This document shows positions 23,655 to 37,363 of a DNA stretch of 64,000 nt, piece after piece. A program made the translations under genes and the position numbers. This stretch comes from Triglochin maritima (taxonomy: Eukaryota > Streptophyta > Magnoliopsida > Alismatales > Juncaginaceae): assembly GCA_963682175.1 (NCBI GenBank), contig OY821782.1, forward strand, positions 26,185,741 to 26,249,740, in the 5' to 3' direction. The stretch's first letter is position 1, and each line of letters starts with the position of its first letter. The notes under the pieces are model-generated. The model did no database searches. It worked only from the letters and a program-made list of their open reading frames with translations, and had not been told where the DNA came from.

Positions 23655-25219
23655 TGTCCCTTGACATACGAAGATGGAAGCCCATTATTGTACATAGTTA
23701 AAAAAAAGGAAAGAGAAGACTCCTTCAGTGAGCATCGATTGTTGTGGGCCCCAACCTTTGAGTATTTGGCCCCAGTTCTTTCACGTATTTGTATACCTTC
23801 TTTAGCATCTCACAGGTTTTGAGGGAATTTGGGTTGTGTCCATCAACATAGTCATTCACTTCCCTTTGTACTTCACGTTGGTGAGATCTTTCCTGTTTCA
23901 TTGCATAATTCCATGTAGTATCTTGCTCGCATTCATTGAGGACAATGCATGAAGTAGGTGTGGGGGGGTGTTTTACGTGTGAACATAGTCGAGTCTTTTC
24001 TTTTGATTTTGTTTTCGTTTGTTTGCATTGTTAGGGTCATGTTAGTGTGCTGCATTTAATATCGATATATCTGCTTGCCATGATCCTTGGGTGACTTGTC
24101 TTCTTTTGCTTGCCTAGTGCTTCGAAATTTTCACATTTCTTTCAAAAATCTTCATGTGTTTGCGAAAGAAAATGTTTTGTGGGTTTTGTGTGTGTTTAGC
24201 ATGTGCAAAACTGTTGAGAGACAAAGTAAAAAGAAAGCTCCCAAAATTATCTTGAACTTGATGCATTAGGATATCTAGTACAGTGGCTTTAGGATTTATC
24301 GAGTCGTTAGGATGCACCCCAGTTTTCCCTTGGGGGTGAGTAATCATAGGGTTTCAGTGCTCAAACATTTAAAGAAGTCCACCCTGAACCTAGTAAGTCA
24401 ATAATTCGTGTTTGTTAACTTGAGGAAGTTTGTTGTAGTCAAGGACCCTTAAATCTTGTTGTGACACATTAAGTGTAGGGATTTTGGTTCATGTGTAGAT
24501 AAGAAATAAGTGCATAGGTGTTCTCTCTTCTCGCACGGCTCCTATCACTCGGGAAAGTAGGTCTGATGGGACTTTGTGCCTGGTGCTTTCGAGTCATCTG
24601 ACTTGGGATGCACTGACCAAACTCCCGTTACACGGGTGGTAGGGATTGCCCTATGTGGAGATTTGGGGAAAGGTGTACGTGATAGTGTAAGTCCTCATGG
24701 GCAATGATGCACGAAACCTGACCCTGGGGGAATGAAGCTCAAACTAATAAAAAGAAAAAAAAGAGAAAAAAACAAAAAGAAAAAAAAAATGGTAATGCAA
24801 ATAAGAACCTTAATGAACTTTACATTTGTATCACTTGAGGATGTTGAGGTTGTCCATGTCTTTCACTTAATTCCTTATTTAACTTGCACGAATGATTCAT
24901 TAGGTTAGGTGTGTGGACTGATTACCTATATAGAGTCGGCCCGTAGGATTACCGCGTCCAATGATCGACAAAATTTGTCCAACGAGTCGAGTGTCTAGAT
25001 TGAATAATGCATCTTGTTCAGATTTTTTGGTATATCCGCTGAAAACCCTCAGGAGACAACACTCCTCCTCCTTGGCAACAAGGAGATTTAACAGCTTGTT
25101 GCACGTGCTAAGTGCAACCGTGATTCCTACGAAAGTGAGTTAGGATTTCTTGTTTCTCATTTGCTTTTCTCTTTCTTTGTTTTGCTAGGGACTAGCAAAA
25201 ACTTAGGTGTGGGGGTATT
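23655..25219 (+). other. 3' non-coding region of element A
   Basis: Collinear with 34237-35795 of element B. It holds a first polypurine stretch (GTAGGTGTGGGGGGG, 23954-23968), a long region without genes and the true polypurine tract AGGTGTGGGGG (25205-25215) next to the 3' LTR. No envelope-like gene is left, though Athila elements often carry one here. Confidence 0.8.
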
Positions 25220-25993
25220 TGATTGACATCATTTCATGCTTATATTTGTACCTTATATCCATTATCTTACATCTAAGCAATGGTACATGACGAGTTTTAT
25301 GTTTGAATTTCAGAAATAAAGATGTTTGAAGAGACATGAAAGGACCCAAAAGCAGGGAAAAAGGACTTAATTGTGAGATCTGGGGACTAAGATGCAAGGG
25401 AGAAGGACCTGAACGTAAGACCGAAGGACTTAAGAGCAAAACAGAAAACTCCACACCATCATGAGGGAGTATTTTGACAATTCGATTCGGGTCAGAGCTC
25501 CAATAAACAAAGTAGATGCATCCAAGACCAAGAAATACTTCAAGCAAAGCCCATCACAAAAACCAAATGGATCTGAAGCTTATAGACTGCCAATTGGCGG
25601 TCTGGAACCGCTAATTGGCGGTCCAGATAGCTCTGGATCCGCTTAGCTTTCGGGAGCACGTGTATTAGTGTATGCTTAGTCTATTTTGGTATTTGTTTAG
25701 TCCCACATCGGGGGATTGTCCCAGATTAGCTTTTTTCATGCTTATAAATAGAACTCTTCACCTTCCATTGTATCCATCTCCCTCTTTGGTGGTCATCTTC
25801 CCTACTAAGAGTGAATCCTTGAAGCAAAACTCTGGTGGAGGAAGGGCTGCTTGTATTGGGTGAGTTAATAGTAGATGTTTTCCCTTTAATTGTGTTGTTT
25901 CTCTCTTAGTTTAATTTCCTTTCATATGCATGCTTGCTTGTTTGTTTTGTTTTATGCTTCTTTAATATTTCTTGCTTGATTAGTGTAGTTTCA
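25220..25993 (+). repeat. 3' LTR of element A, first part
   Basis: Matches 18186-18970 of the 5' LTR, including the stems at 25585-25625 and the TATAAATA at 25743-25750, then stops at TTTCA where element B is inserted. Confidence 0.93.
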
Positions 25994-27560
25994 TGATTGA
26001 CATCATTTCATGCTTATATTTGTACCTTATATCCATTATCGTACACCTAGGCAATGCTATGTGACGAGTTTTATGTTTAGTTTTCAGAAATAAAGAGGTT
26101 TGAAGAGAAGAGCCATGAAAGGACCCAAAAGCAGGAAAAAAGGACCTAATTGTGAGACCTGGGGACCAAGATGCAAGGGGGAAGGACCTGATCGTAAGAC
26201 AGAAGGACCTAAGAGCAAAACAGGAAACTCCACACCATCATGAGGAGTATTTTGTCAATTCGATTCGGGTCGGAGCTCCACTAAACCAGCTAGATGCATC
26301 CAAGACCAAGAAACACACCAAGGCAAGCCCACCAGAAGACCCAGCCGGATCTGGGCTTTATAGGCCGCCAATTGGCGGTCTGGTTAAGCCCAAATCAGCC
26401 AAGATTCTTCCTGGACTTGTATTATCATGTGTTTAGGCTATTTTTGGTATTGGTTTAGTCCCACATCGGGGGATTGTCCCGGATTAGCTTTTTCCATGCT
26501 TATAAATAGAACTCTTCACCTCCCATTGTATCTATCTCCCTCTTGGTGGCCATCTTCCCTACTAAGAGTGAAGCCTTGAAGCAAAACTCTAGTGGAGGAA
26601 GAGCTACTTGTAATGGAGTGAGTTAATAATATAAGTTTTCTTTTAATGATGTTGTTTCTCTCTTAGTTTAATTTCCTTTCCTTTGCATGCTTGTTTGTTT
26701 GTTTAGTTTTATGCTTCTTTAATATTTCTTGCTTAAGTAGTATAAATTTCATTTCAGTATTATGCTTTCCTTTGCTAAATTAGTTAGTGTAATGAGTAGT
26801 GAGTAGTTCCATCCCCATTTGGGGGGTGGAGAAATATGTGATATAATAATGTAGTGTATTAAGTGTGTGTTATTTTTATCCCTTGAGCTTTATATGATTT
26901 CCATAACCATCTAATGGGTCTCCACTCTTATCTTTGATATGCTAATGCTCTTGAATGAAGCTTAGCTTATGCTTTGATTAGTGGACCTATTTTATGGGGA
27001 ATGATAAAGTTAGGATATGGATGAAGTTAATGTTGGAAACACAATTTGTAGTGTATGTACTCTTGTTGCCTTTTCCTTAGCTAATGTCTTGTATGTTTTA
27101 ATGATGTAGTCATCTTAATTCATGTAGAGGCATAGTAGGGTCTAGTCTTTATACTTGAGTTCATGTAGCTTCATTCCAATCATTGTCTTGTATGTTTTAA
27201 TGATGTAGTCTTATCTTAATTCATGTAGAGGCAAGATTGGATGTAGTTTTATGATTTCATGCACCACATGTTGTGAGGAGCTTAATTGAACACACACACA
27301 CACACACACACACACACATCTTTATGTTCACATCAGTTCTCTACCCCCTTTGGGGTTTAGTTTTATTGCTTATCTTCATTTCCTTTGCATTTCATTTCAG
27401 CTTTGTAGTTTAGATTAGTGTAATACATCTTTCTCCCTTCTTTTTACCTCTCGCCTTCGAATAAACCAAGTGTCGACACACCTCCCAGTGGACGACCCGT
27501 ATTTGCCACCGCTTCAACGCGGCCGTGCACTTGCGGTTAAATATAAAACGAGATCAATCA
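25994..27560 (+). repeat. 5' LTR of element B
   Basis: TG...CA ends, 1567 bp. TATAAATA at 26501-26508, one perfect palindrome CCGCCAATTGGCGG at 26365-26378 upstream, and a (CA)n run near 27292-27318. Confidence 0.96.
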
Positions 27561-27566
27561 AGTTTT

Positions 27567-27584
27567 TGGCGCCGTTGCCGGGGA
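27567..27584 (+). promoter_or_regulatory. Primer-binding site of element B (tRNA-Asp)
   Basis: TGGCGCCGTTGCCGGGGA, complementary to the tRNA-Asp(GUC) 3' end, six bases after the LTR. Confidence 0.94.
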
Positions 27585-28698
27585 GGTGCTCTGTCCAGAC
27601 ATTGGTTTGGACGATTCGAGGGGTTTTTAATTTTTTGTTTTCAGTTTTTCTTAGTTTCAGGGAACCATCAGAACAAGGGGAGGCTACTGGAGAAATTTGG
27701 GGAACAGAAGAGCTAAACAGACCGCCAATCAGCGGTTGAAGACCGCCAATCGGCGGCCTGGTGAGAGTTTCTGGCCTTGAAATTTTTACTGTTAGTTAGT
27801 GTTGTAATTTGTGTTATCTGGGAGCCCAATTTTGCATGCTGTGACTTCTTATTTGCTCCCAGATCATTAATCACTCCCCCTTTAATCAACTTGGACCATA
27901 AAACTCAAAGCAAAAGATTAGACTTCTTGCCATCTAGGTCATGCACCATTGGTAGACCTTGCATGCATTTGTCTTTTCTTTGCTTTACATTTTGTCGTTG
28001 ATTGCTGGCGTGAGGTACGTGCACCCACATCCCTCATTCATGCATGTTTCTTTCATGCATTAGTTAGTAAGGTGCATCGGGACAAGAGTGAGAGAGTGTT
28101 TGATTGGAGCGATTGATTGCTAGATCTAGGATCAAATCGCTACTAAGGAGGGGCTGTCCCATAAAAGATAAGGTGGGGGATTTCATCACCCTTTCCTTGG
28201 CCCCAAAAACCACTCTTAATAAAGCCTTAACTAAAAGCAAGTAGACATTGGCCCTAAGGAATTCGGACGCACTAGGAGAGTAATCTAGTCGAGACCGTCA
28301 TGACCTGATCGGCGTTGCCTACCTTGTCGATAGTAGGAGGTACTGGATCTCCGGATCTGGTATCACTTGCTGGGCATTGTGGTCCTCGTTGTAGGGAGGT
28401 GAGGCGTGTCAAGGCTAGTGACCTCGAAGTTAGGCGTCGTCTAGCTTAAGGACCCATTGCCTTACATTGTTTGAGCCGTGCTTGCTAGATAGGCTTCTTC
28501 CTGATCCCACTACCCACGCTAGCTCTAGGAATTCTTCCCTCCTCATCTGAGTCCTCTCCTCATCTATTCTCTACGTTTAGTCTCCTCCTCTAGTACACCT
28601 TCTGTTGTGTGTTTGGTAGAGTCGAGTCGAGCATTTTTATGCGAGGTTGGGCTCGTTCTGGTGAAAGCGCTCGACTCGAGAGAGTGCTTATTTCTGAG
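27585..28698 (+). other. Untranslated leader of element B
   Basis: About 1.1 kb without genes. Contains ACCGCCAATCAGCGGT and ACCGCCAATCGGCGGC stems at 27720-27760, echoing the LTR palindrome. Confidence 0.8.
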
Positions 28699-31600
28699 AT
28701 GGAAGATCTTGGTGATCGACCATCTCCGCCTCGTGCTCCTTTGGAGCAAGAAGGCGAGTCGTCTCGTGGTGGCGAGGGAGACCGGGTTCCATACATGGAC
28801 TACCTCGGTCCATTCCCACCACCACGTAGACCTCCTTCTCCTCCTCCTCTGACTCGAGAGGAAGGGAGATTCGGTCAGGATCGAGTTCTAGGTGCACCAC
28901 CACCTTCAGCTCGACAGGATAGGCCGATGACGTTTTGGGAGCGGACCCATCCTGTTCGGGCCACGCAACCTTCTTGCATAGTTGTTCCCCCTGCTCGCGG
29001 GAACAACTATGAGCTGAAACCTCAGTATGTGAGCATGCTTCCAACCTTTATTGCCAATAAGGAGGATCCGTATATTTTTATACGCGAATTCGAGGAAGTA
29101 TGCTCCATGTTCAAGCTTCAACAGCTTGACGAGGATTCTGTCCGGTTGAGGATGATTTCGTTCGCATTGAAGGATAATGCGAAGAAATGGATGTATAGCC
29201 TCCCGACGAGCTCGATTCGGTCTTGGGATGACTTTGTGACCGTCTTTCTGAAGAGATTTTTCCCTCAAAGGAAAACTCAACAGATACGGCACCAGATACA
29301 TCAAATGTATCAGACCGAGACCGAATCTTTTCATGGTTTCTTTGAGAGGTTCAAGGACCTTCTCCAGCAATGCCCTCATCATGGACTTGAGCTATGGCAG
29401 CTGTGCCAGATTGTTTATGAGGGCATCAACTACAACACCCGCACATTGTTGGAGTCGATGTGTCAGGGTGACTTCCAAATGAAACCCATCGAGGAGGCAT
29501 GGGACACTTTTGAATCCATGGCTGAGCGCACCTTCGAGTGGGACACCATGAGAGAGCCACCAGCCGCCAGGTCTTCTGGTCGAGCTGGATCATATCATGT
29601 TGAGTCGACTATCGCGTCTGAGGCGAAAATGGCTGCTCTCATGCGTAGGATAGAGAGTTTGGAGATGGACCGAGCTCCTGTAGCTCAGGTCGCTACTCCC
29701 GGGTGTACTAGGTGTGGACTGTCGGGACATGATGACTTGGAGTGCGCTTACGCTCCAAGAGATACTGAGCATGCAAATGCGATGTATCATCAAAGGCCCC
29801 GAAACGACCCGTACAGTCATTCCTATAACTCGGGATGGCGTAACCATCCTAACTTCTCTTGGGGGTCTAGTGGAGGACACGGTCAGAGCTCGCACGCTCA
29901 ACCTCAACCTCCACCTTATCAACCTCCACGCCCATCGGCGACCTACCAACCCCCACATCAAAGGTCTCAGCACCAAAATTACCAACCTGGTCAGGCCTCT
30001 TCGTCGGGTTATTCTAACCTGACTCCACCACCTCAGCGGGTTGACCCCAAGGACCCTTCTAGTGATCCGACCCTTCAAGCATTCATGCAGAGCATGCAAA
30101 GTACAGTCAAGGCTTTGGAAATGCAAGTTAGCCAATTGGCTCATCAATTCCATGAACGCGAGAAGGGTCAGTTCCCGAGTCAACCTGTGGTAAATCCCAG
30201 GGGTCAGCCTGCTAATACCAGGCAGAATGTACACAATGTTGAAAGTGACCCTTCCCAACATGCTAATGTTATTCATACCTTGAGATCGGGAAGGGTCGTT
30301 GACAACAATGTGAACATGCCGGAAGCCAATCCTGTTGGCAAGTCTTCCGAGGAGAGTCTTGAGCCTGTCAAGGAACCTAATTCTGAGACTCCTCCTCGTG
30401 ATTCCTATGTCCCCAAGGCACCATTCCCTCATCGGTTGACTAAAAAACGTGATGAGCATTGGGATAAGATCTTTGAGCTACTTAGGCAAGTAAAGGTGAA
30501 CATCCCGTTGTTGGACGTTGTTCAACAAATGCCACCGTATGCCAAGTTCCTCAAAGACCTTTGCACCACCAAGAGAAAAACAAATGTGCCCAAGAAGGCC
30601 TTCTTGGCCGCCAATGTGAGCTCCATATTGACACAACCCATGACTGTCAAGTACAAGGACCCTGGTTGTCCAACTGTCTCTTGCATGATTGGGAATGTGA
30701 CCATCTCTCAAGCTCTATTGGATTTGGGGGCATCTGTGAATCTCCTGCCTTACTCAGTCTATGTCAACCTTGGGATAGGCGATCTTAAACCAACGAGGAC
30801 AACCCTCCAGTTGGCTGATAGATCTGTCAAAATCCCAAGAGGGAGTGTGGAGGATGTCCTTATCAAAGTGGGGGAGTTCGTATTTCCAGTTGATTTCATC
30901 ATCTTGGATACCGAACCCGTGTCCAACCCACAAGGACAAATTCCTGTAATCCTTGGGAGGCCATTTCTTGCGACATCTAATGCCTTGATCAATTGTCGCA
31001 ATGGCTTGATGAGGTTGTCTTTTGGAAACCTCACGGCGGATTTCAACATCTTCACTCTTGGTAAGCAACCTGGGCTTTTCGACGACTCAGTCGGAGCCAA
31101 TTTCATCCAGGACACGGATGAGCCCGATTCATTAGGCATGTTCGACTCACATCGACATATTATTGAGGTGCCTAATGATCAGGTTGCGAGTGAAGAGGAT
31201 CTTGAGGAATCCACCAGCATATCTCTGGACGAGGAGGCACATCTGGGTGCTTGCTCCTCTTACCCCGTGGCCCTTGAGCCACTTGAAATTAACTCTGAAT
31301 CCGACAAGGACCCACCTCTGGTCGAGCTTAAACCGCTCCCCGATAACCTAAAGTACATCTTTTTAGGGGATAATGAGACCTTGCCACTCATTATTGCTTC
31401 TGATCTTGAAAAAGATCAAGAGGTTGCCCTCAAAAGAGTACTCTTTGAAAACAAAGAGGCGATCGGGTGGTCCTTGAAGGATATCAAGGGAATTAGCCCT
31501 GGTATTGTTCAGCATCGGATCCACATGGAAGAGGATTCTAGGCCCCGCAGGGACCCACAACGGAGATTGAATCCTGTACTGAAAGAAGCCGTCCGAAAGG

Positions 31601-34236
31601 AGGTTCTTAAGTGCTTGGATCATGGCATAATCTATCCTATCTCTGATAGTTCGTGGGTGAGTCCTGTCCATGTGGTTCCCAAGAAGTCAGGCGTGACGGT
31701 TGTGGAGAATGAGCATAATGAGCTTATCCCGACACGCCTGCAAACTGGTTGGCGAGTTTGCGTTGATTATCGCAAGCTCAATGCGGCAACGCGGAAAGAT
31801 CATTTCCCGTTGCCATTCATTGATCAGATGTTGGAAAGGTTGGCCGGACATGAGTACTATTGTTTTCTTGATGGATACTCCGGTTACAACCAAATTCCCA
31901 TCGCCCCCGAGGACCAAGAGAAAACCACATTCACTTGTCCCTTTGGCACGTTTGCCTACCGTCGCATGCCCTTTGGGTTATGCAATGCGCCGGCAACGTT
32001 TCAGAGGTGTATGATCAGCATCTTCTCCGATATGGTTGAGCGTTTCCTTGAGATCTTCATGGACGACTTTTCCATATTTGGCGCTTCCTTTGATGAGTGC
32101 CTTCATCACTTGAGCCTTGTCCTCAAGCGATGCCGTGAGAAGAACCTCGCTCTCAATTGGGAGAAATGTCACTTCATGGTGAAGCGAGGGATTGTACTTG
32201 GACATGTGGTCTCAAGTAGGGGAATTGAGGTCGATCCCGCCAAAGTGGGTATCATTGCTAATCTCCCACCGCCACGTAATGTGAAGGATATCCGCGCCTT
32301 TTTGGGGCATGCTGGATTCTATCGGCGGTTCATTCGGGATTTTAGCAAAATCGCTCGACCTCTCACCGCCTTGTTGGCTAAGGATGCCATTTTTGAGTTC
32401 ACACCGGATTGCCACCATGCCTTTTTGACCTTGAAGAAAGAGTTGACTTCAGCTCCCATTATTAAGGCACCGGTGTGGACTGAACCCTTTGAGTTAATGT
32501 GTGATGCATCTGACTTCGCTGTGGGAGCAGTGCTTGGGCAACGATTGGACAAATTGCCTCATGTGATCTACTATGCCAGTAGAACACTCAATGATGCCCA
32601 ATTGAACTACACTGTGACCGAGAAGGAATTCTTAGCGATCATATTTGCTTTGGAGAAATTCCGGTCGTACTTGATTGGCTCCCACGTGATTATCTATTCT
32701 GATCACACAGCCATCAAGCACCTCATGGCGAAGAAAGATGCAAAATCCCGACTCTTGAGATGGATCTTGTTGTTACAAGAATTCGATCTCGAGATTCGGG
32801 ACAAAAAAGGGTGTGAAAACGTTGTAGCTGACCACTTGTCTCGTCTAGAGACGACCAACCCACAGGACCAAATCATTGACGACAAATTTCCTGACGAGCA
32901 GTTGTTCATGATCGAAGATAACCCTTGGTTTGCCGACATCGTGAACTACCTCGTGACCGAGCAATTTCCTGTGGGTTGGTCAAAATCTGACCAATCCAAA
33001 TTTAGATCGTATGTCAGATTCTTTCACTGGGACGACCCCTACCTATTCAAATACTGCTCTGACCAAATTTTCAGGCGGTGCGTCCCAGATACCGAGTTCC
33101 AAAGTGTGCTCCATTTCTGCCATTCCAAGGCATGTGGAGGACACTTTGGAGCAAAGAAAACTGCTGCCAAGGTGCTCCAATCTGGATTCTACTGGCCCTC
33201 TCTTTTCAAGGATGCTTACGACTTTTGTAAGCAATGTGATAGGTGCCAGCGCCTTGGCAGGATTGGTCGACGTGACATGATGCCTTTGCAAAATGTCCTT
33301 GTTGTCGACATCTTCGATGTGTGGGGCATCGATTTCATGGGTCCCTTCCCGAACTCTTTCGGGAATGTTTACATTCTGGTGGCCGTTGACTATGTGTCTA
33401 AGTGGGTTGAGGCTATACCCACAAAGACCAATGACAACAAGGTGGTCACCAAATTCTTGAGGGACATTTTTGCGCGATTTGGTACTCCTCGTACCATAAT
33501 CAGCGATAGGGGTACCCACTTCTGTAATCGCTCCTTTGAAGCGCTTATGAGGAAATATTCGATCACGCACAAGCTTGCGACCCCATACCATCCGCAAACT
33601 AGTGGGCAGGTCGAAATCTCTAACCGTCAATTAAAGCAAATTCTTGAGAAGACGGTTAGTTCCTCGAGGAAGGATTGGTCTACCAAATTGAATGACGCAT
33701 TGTGGGCTTTTCGCACCGCGTACAAGACCAATTTGGGTATGTCCCCTTATCGGGTAGTGTACGGCAAGGCTTGCCACCTACCCGTCGAGCTTGAGCATCG
33801 TGCTTTCTGGGCGATCAAGAACCTGAATATGGATCTTGATCAAGCAGGAGTACAACGTAAGTTCGACATTGTGGAATTAGAAGAGTTACGCAATGATGCG
33901 TACGAGAATGCCAAAATTCATAAGTCCCGAGCCAAGATGTTTCACGATCGCATGATTATGCGAAAGGTGTTTACGGCCGGGCAGAAGGTGTTGCTCTACA
34001 ATTCCCGGCTTCATCTGTTTGCGGGTAAGCTCCGCAGTCGCTGGTCTGGCCCGTTTATTGTCCAAACCGTTTATCCTCATGGAGCGGTTGAAATCTTGAA
34101 CCCAGGGAATGGGGACGTGTTCAAAGTTAATGGACAACGCCTCAAACCCTACTTGGAGGGGGCACCAGCCGAAGTCGAGGAGGTCATGTTCCTTCATGAA
34201 CCTCCCTCGCACTCAATCATTCATGCTCCTACATGA
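28699..34236 (+). CDS. Athila gag-pol polyprotein, intact
   Basis: One open frame; the homologous start in element A supports the ATG at 28699 (1845 residues), although the frame is open from 28609. In order (numbered from 28609): retrotransposon gag domain about 170-310; CCHC knuckle [14 protein letters not shown] at 366; Pro/Gln-rich linker; aspartic protease with DLGAS at 705 (Athila variant of DTG/DSG); reverse transcriptase with VCVDYRKLN near 1050 and FMDDF at 1150; RNase H from about 1290 ([21 protein letters not shown]); integrase HHCC zinc domain near 1500, catalytic Asp 1575, Asp 1633 and Glu 1669; C-terminal GPF segment (RSRWSGPF). It forms the particle, copies RNA to DNA and inserts the copy. 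No stop, shift or missing catalytic residue was seen. There is no separate envelope gene. Confidence 0.97.
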   Translation: MEDLGDRPSPPRAPLEQEGESSRGGEGDRVPYMDYLGPFPPPRRPPSPPPLTREEGRFGQDRVLGAPPPSARQDRPMTFWERTHPVRATQPSCIVVPPARGNNYELKPQYVSMLPTFIANKEDPYIFIREFEEVCSMFKLQQLDEDSVRLRMISFALKDNAKKWMYSLPTSSIRSWDDFVTVFLKRFFPQRKTQQIRHQIHQMYQTETESFHGFFERFKDLLQQCPHHGLELWQLCQIVYEGINYNTRTLLESMCQGDFQMKPIEEAWDTFESMAERTFEWDTMREPPAARSSGRAGSYHVESTIASEAKMAALMRRIESLEMDRAPVAQVATPGCTRCGLSGHDDLECAYAPRDTEHANAMYHQRPRNDPYSHSYNSGWRNHPNFSWGSSGGHGQSSHAQPQPPPYQPPRPSATYQPPHQRSQHQNYQPGQASSSGYSNLTPPPQRVDPKDPSSDPTLQAFMQSMQSTVKALEMQVSQLAHQFHEREKGQFPSQPVVNPRGQPANTRQNVHNVESDPSQHANVIHTLRSGRVVDNNVNMPEANPVGKSSEESLEPVKEPNSETPPRDSYVPKAPFPHRLTKKRDEHWDKIFELLRQVKVNIPLLDVVQQMPPYAKFLKDLCTTKRKTNVPKKAFLAANVSSILTQPMTVKYKDPGCPTVSCMIGNVTISQALLDLGASVNLLPYSVYVNLGIGDLKPTRTTLQLADRSVKIPRGSVEDVLIKVGEFVFPVDFIILDTEPVSNPQGQIPVILGRPFLATSNALINCRNGLMRLSFGNLTADFNIFTLGKQPGLFDDSVGANFIQDTDEPDSLGMFDSHRHIIEVPNDQVASEEDLEESTSISLDEEAHLGACSSYPVALEPLEINSESDKDPPLVELKPLPDNLKYIFLGDNETLPLIIASDLEKDQEVALKRVLFENKEAIGWSLKDIKGISPGIVQHRIHMEEDSRPRRDPQRRLNPVLKEAVRKEVLKCLDHGIIYPISDSSWVSPVHVVPKKSGVTVVENEHNELIPTRLQTGWRVCVDYRKLNAATRKDHFPLPFIDQMLERLAGHEYYCFLDGYSGYNQIPIAPEDQEKTTFTCPFGTFAYRRMPFGLCNAPATFQRCMISIFSDMVERFLEIFMDDFSIFGASFDECLHHLSLVLKRCREKNLALNWEKCHFMVKRGIVLGHVVSSRGIEVDPAKVGIIANLPPPRNVKDIRAFLGHAGFYRRFIRDFSKIARPLTALLAKDAIFEFTPDCHHAFLTLKKELTSAPIIKAPVWTEPFELMCDASDFAVGAVLGQRLDKLPHVIYYASRTLNDAQLNYTVTEKEFLAIIFALEKFRSYLIGSHVIIYSDHTAIKHLMAKKDAKSRLLRWILLLQEFDLEIRDKKGCENVVADHLSRLETTNPQDQIIDDKFPDEQLFMIEDNPWFADIVNYLVTEQFPVGWSKSDQSKFRSYVRFFHWDDPYLFKYCSDQIFRRCVPDTEFQSVLHFCHSKACGGHFGAKKTAAKVLQSGFYWPSLFKDAYDFCKQCDRCQRLGRIGRRDMMPLQNVLVVDIFDVWGIDFMGPFPNSFGNVYILVAVDYVSKWVEAIPTKTNDNKVVTKFLRDIFARFGTPRTIISDRGTHFCNRSFEALMRKYSITHKLATPYHPQTSGQVEISNRQLKQILEKTVSSSRKDWSTKLNDALWAFRTAYKTNLGMSPYRVVYGKACHLPVELEHRAFWAIKNLNMDLDQAGVQRKFDIVELEELRNDAYENAKIHKSRAKMFHDRMIMRKVFTAGQKVLLYNSRLHLFAGKLRSRWSGPFIVQTVYPHGAVEILNPGNGDVFKVNGQRLKPYLEGAPAEVEEVMFLHEPPSHSIIHAPT

Positions 34237-35795
34237 GTGGTTGAGCTTTCATGTTTGTACATAGTTAAAAAAAAAAAAAAACTCCTTCAGTGAGCATCGA
34301 TTGTTGTGGGCCCCAACACTCGAGTATTTGGGCCCCATTTCTTTCACGTATTTGTATCCCTTTCTTTAGCATCTCACAGGTTTTGAGGGAATTTGGGTTG
34401 TGTCCATCAACATAGCCATACATTTCCCTTTGTACTTCATGTTGGTGAGATCTCTCCTTTTTATGCATGCATCCATGTAGTATCTTGTTCACATTCATTG
34501 AGGACAATGCATGAAGTGGGTGTGGGGGGGGGGGGGGGGTGTTTTACGTGTGTACATAGTCGAGTCTTTTTCCTTTGGTTTTATTTTCTTTTGTTTGTAC
34601 TGCTAGGGTCATGTTAGTGTGCCGCATTTAACATTGATATATCTGCTTGCCATGATCCTTGGGTGACTTGTCTTCTTTTGCTTGCCTAGTGCTTTAAAAT
34701 TTTCACATTTCTTTCAAAATCTTCGTGTGTTTGCGAAAGAAAATGTTTTTGTAGGTTTTGCGTGTGTTTAGCATGTGCAAAACCGTTGAGAGGCAAAGTA
34801 AAAAGAAAGCTCCCAAAATTGTCTTGAACTTGATGCATTAGGATATCTAGTACGTGGCTTTAGGATTTATCGAGTCGTTAGGATGCACCCCAGTTTTCCC
34901 TTGGGGGTGAGTAATCATAGGGTTTCAGTGCTCAAACATTTAATGAAGTCCACCCTGAACCTAGTGAGTCAATAATTCGTGTCTGTTAACTTAAGGAAGT
35001 TTGTTGTAGTCAAGGACCCTCTAAATCCTGTTGTGAGACATTAGTGTAGGGGTTTTGGTTCATGTGTAGATAAGAAATAAGTGAGTAGGTGTTCTCTCTT
35101 CTCGCACGGCTCCTATCACTCGGGAAAGTAGGTCTGAGGGGACTTTGTGCCTGGTGCTTTCGAGTCATCTGACTTGGGATGCGCCGACTGAACTCCCGTT
35201 ACACGGGTGGTAGGGATTGCCCTATGTGGAGATGTGGGGAAAGGTGTACGTGATAGTGTAAGTCCTCATGGGCAATGATGCACGGAACCTGACCCTGGGA
35301 GAATGAAGCTCCAACTAATAAAAAGTAAAAGAAAAAAAAATGTGAAAAGAAACAAAAAAAAATATGATAATGCAAATAAGAACCTTAATGGACTTTACAC
35401 TTTGTAGCACTTGAGGATGTTGAGGTTGTCCATGTCTTTCACATAATTCCTTATTTAACTTGCACGAATGGTTCATTAGGGTAGAGGTGTGGACTGATCA
35501 CCTATATAGAGTCGGCCCGTAGCATTACCGCGTCCATTGATCGACAAAATATTTCCAACGAGTCGAGGTCTAGATTGAATAATGCATCTTGTTCGGATTT
35601 TGTGGGTATATCCGCTGAAAACCCTCAGGAGACAACACTCCTCCTCCTTGGCAACAAAGAGGTTTAACGGCTTGTTGCACGTGCTAAGTGCAACCGTGAT
35701 TCCTACGAAAGTGAGTTAGGATTTCTTGTTTCTCGTTTGTTTTTCTCTTTCTTTGTTTTGCTCGAGACTAGCAAAAACTTAGGTGTGGGGGTATT
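34237..35795 (+). other. 3' non-coding region and polypurine tract of element B
   Basis: Starts right after the polyprotein stop. A run of A (34267-34281) and an uninterrupted G run (34524-34539) within GGGTGTGGGG mark a first purine tract; the tract at the LTR border is AGGTGTGGGGG (35781-35791). The 1.2 kb between them has no gene but is strongly conserved with element A. Confidence 0.8.
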
Positions 35796-37358
35796 TGATT
35801 GACATCATTTCATGCTTATATTTGTACCTTATATCCATTATCTTACACCTAGGCAATGCTATGTGACGAGTTTTATGTTTAGTTTTCAGAAATAAAGAGG
35901 TTTGAAGAGAAGAGCCATGAAAGGACCCAAAAGCAGGAAAAAAGGACCTAATTGTGAGACCTGGGGACCAAGATGCAAGGGGGAAGGACCTGATCGTAAG
36001 ACAGAAGGACCTAAGAGCAAAACAGGAAACTCCACACCATCATGAGGAGTATTTTGTCAATTCGATTCGGGTCGGAGCTCCACTAAACCAGCTAGATGCA
36101 TCCAAGACCAAGAAACACACCAAGGCAAGCCCACCAGAAGACCCAGCCGGATCTGGGCTTTATAGGCCGCCAATTGGCGGTCTGGTTAAGCCCAAATCAG
36201 CCAAGATTCTTCCTGGACTTGTATTATCATGTGTTTAGGCTATTTTTGGTATTGGTTTAGTCCCACATCGGGGGATTGTCCCGGATTAGCTTTTTCCATG
36301 CTTATAAATAGAACTCTTCACCTCCCATTGTATCTATCTCCCTCTTGGTGGCCATCTTCCCTACTAAGAGTGAAGCCTTGAAGCAAAACTCTAGTGGAGG
36401 AAGAGCTACTTGTAATGGAGTGAGTTAATAATATAAGTTTTCTTTTAATGATGTTGTTTCTCTCTTAGTTTAATTTCCTTTCCTTTGCATGCTTGTTTGT
36501 TTGTTTAGTTTTATGCTTCTTTAATATTTCTTGCTTAAGTAGTATAAATTTCATTTCAGTATTATGCTTTCCTTTGCTAAATTAGTTAGTGTAATGAGTA
36601 GTGAGTAGTTCCATCCCCATTTGGGGGGTGGAGAAATATGTGATATAATAATGTAGTGTATTAAGTGTGTGTTATTTTTATCCCTTGAGCTTTATATGAT
36701 TTCCATAACCATCTAATGGGTCTCCACTCTTATCTTTGATATGCTAATGCTCTTGAATGAAGCTTAGCTTATGCTTTGATTAGTGGACCTATTTTATGGG
36801 GAATGATAAAGTTAGGATATGGATGAAGTTAATGTTGGAAACACAATTTGTAGTGTATGTACTCTTGTTGCCTTTTCCTTAGCTAATGTCTTGTATGTTT
36901 TAATGATGTAGTCATCTTAATTCATGTAGAGGCATAGTAGGGTCTAGTCTTTATACTTGAGTTCATGTAGCTTCATTCCAATCATTGTCTTGTATGTTTT
37001 AATGATGTAGTCTTATCTTAATTCATGTAGAGGCAAGATTGGATGTAGTTTTATGATTTCATGCACCACATGTTGTGAGGAGCTTAATTGAACACACACA
37101 CACACACACACACACATCTTTATGTTCACATCAGTTCTCTACCCCCTTTGGGGTTTAGTTTTATTGCTTATATTCATTTCCTTTGCATTTCATTTCAGCT
37201 TTGTAGTTTAGATTAGTGTAATACATCTTTCTCCCTTCTTTTTACCTCTCGCATTCGAATAAACCAAGTGTCGACACACCTCCCAGTGGACGACCCGTAT
37301 TTGCCACCGCTTCAACGTGGCCGTGCACTTGCGGTTAAATATAAAACGAGATCAATCA
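35796..37358 (+). repeat. 3' LTR of element B
   Basis: 1563 bp; same ends, palindrome (36166-36179 region) and TATAAATA (36303-36310) as the 5' LTR, with a shorter CA run near 37094. Confidence 0.96.
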
Positions 37359-37363
37359 TTTCA

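Larger units (their letters stand above)
25994..37358 (+). mobile_element. Complete Athila-type Ty3/Gypsy element B
   Basis: 11,365 bp with LTRs at 25994-27560 and 35796-37358, TG...CA ends and a perfect 5-base target duplication TTTCA (25989-25993 and 37359-37363). It has a tRNA-Asp primer site, a single uninterrupted gag-pol frame, a 3' non-coding region and a polypurine tract. The two LTRs differ by only about four substitutions plus CA-run length in my reading, so the insertion is very recent and the element may still be able to move. It lies inside the 3' LTR of element A. Confidence 0.97.

Noticed and set aside
28906..34212. Many long minus-strand open frames opposite the Athila polyprotein
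   Set aside because: Shadows of the intact plus-strand gag-pol frame; codon bias of the sense strand keeps them open.
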